Shown here: positions 63,970-64,000 of the stretch, piece by piece
How the letters are laid out: each line of letters begins with the position of its first letter
Position numbering within the stretch: position 1 is the stretch's first letter
DNA from: an uncultured Bacteroidales bacterium
Lineage (GTDB): Bacteria; Bacteroidota; Bacteroidia; Bacteroidales; UBA932
Length of the DNA: 64,000 nt
NCBI GenBank assembly: GCA_949286415.1
Contig: CASEBV010000005.1
Span: 51,592-115,591 of the forward strand
Direction of reading: 5' to 3'
The notes under the pieces: model-generated
Database searches by the model: none
Told to the model about the DNA's origin: nothing
What the model saw: only the letters and a program-made list of their open reading frames with translations
Translations under genes and position numbers: made by a program

Positions 63970-64000
63970 CGGTTTTGTGTATTCTAATATTTTTTACGGA

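Noticed and set aside
1..64000. CRISPR arrays, rRNA genes or insertion sequences
   Set aside because: No regularly spaced repeat array, rRNA core or transposase was found anywhere in the window.

Overview
The window looks like chromosomal DNA of a member of the Bacteroidales (Bacteroidota). The grounds are several promoters of the TTG-N19-21-TAnnTTTG type, weak ribosome binding sites, many lipoproteins with short N-terminal signals, and families typical of the phylum (DUF4251- and DUF4136-like proteins, a class II UvrA, a large RecQ-UvrD fusion). Gene order tRNA-Thr/Tyr/Gly/Thr-tuf-tRNA-Trp-secE-nusG-rplKAJL-rpoBC is the classic core block. The genus cannot be read from the sequence by eye.

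Layout. (1) 1-4870: an AT-richer restriction island with the tail of an upstream subunit, a LlaJI-family restriction endonuclease, a frameshifted small ORF, an AlbA_2/Schlafen-type ATPase-like regulator and a vsr pseudogene. (2) 4871-8260: a leftward GNAT/thiamine group (TenI-like, Thi4-type thiazole synthase, ThiE), flanked by two inverted copies of a 72-nt hairpin element. (3) 8279-15536: a TetR-controlled efflux operon (TetR, TolC, membrane-fusion lipoprotein, two ABC ATPases, two ABC-2 permeases) with palindromic operators, an 18-bp tandem repeat and a long internal inverted repeat. (4) 15621-28572: DNA-repair-flavoured region (exonuclease-RecQ-UvrD fusion, Pif1-like helicase with HRDC, UvrA2), interrupted by an esterase-like lipoprotein and a lower-GC segment holding a candidate small RNA and two envelope proteins between 26-nt direct repeats. 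(5) 28715-30643: three small envelope proteins. (6) 30732-37025: manC-ugd-metallophosphatase-glycosyltransferase-GH65 operon, then on the other strand an ABC exporter and a Ser/His S26 peptidase. (7) 39263-52487: rpoBC/ribosomal protein/tuf/tRNA block, all on the minus strand. (8) 52506-62042: housekeeping genes dxs, two MFS paralogues, purA, ssb, aroE, an SBF-like carrier and a SPOUT rRNA/tRNA methyltransferase. (9) 62060-63969: a second, intact-looking restriction-modification pair (PmeII-like endonuclease and C5 methyltransferase).

How it fits together: a conserved chromosomal backbone is bracketed by two restriction systems, the left one partly decayed. The most unusual items are the three-enzyme RecQ-UvrD fusion, the thiamine cassette between inverted hairpin elements, the split efflux ATPase pair with complementary degenerate motifs, the 107-nt inverted repeat inside the efflux operon, and the promoter-terminator-bounded RNA candidate at 21782-21945. 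All calls come from reading the sequence; no database search was possible.
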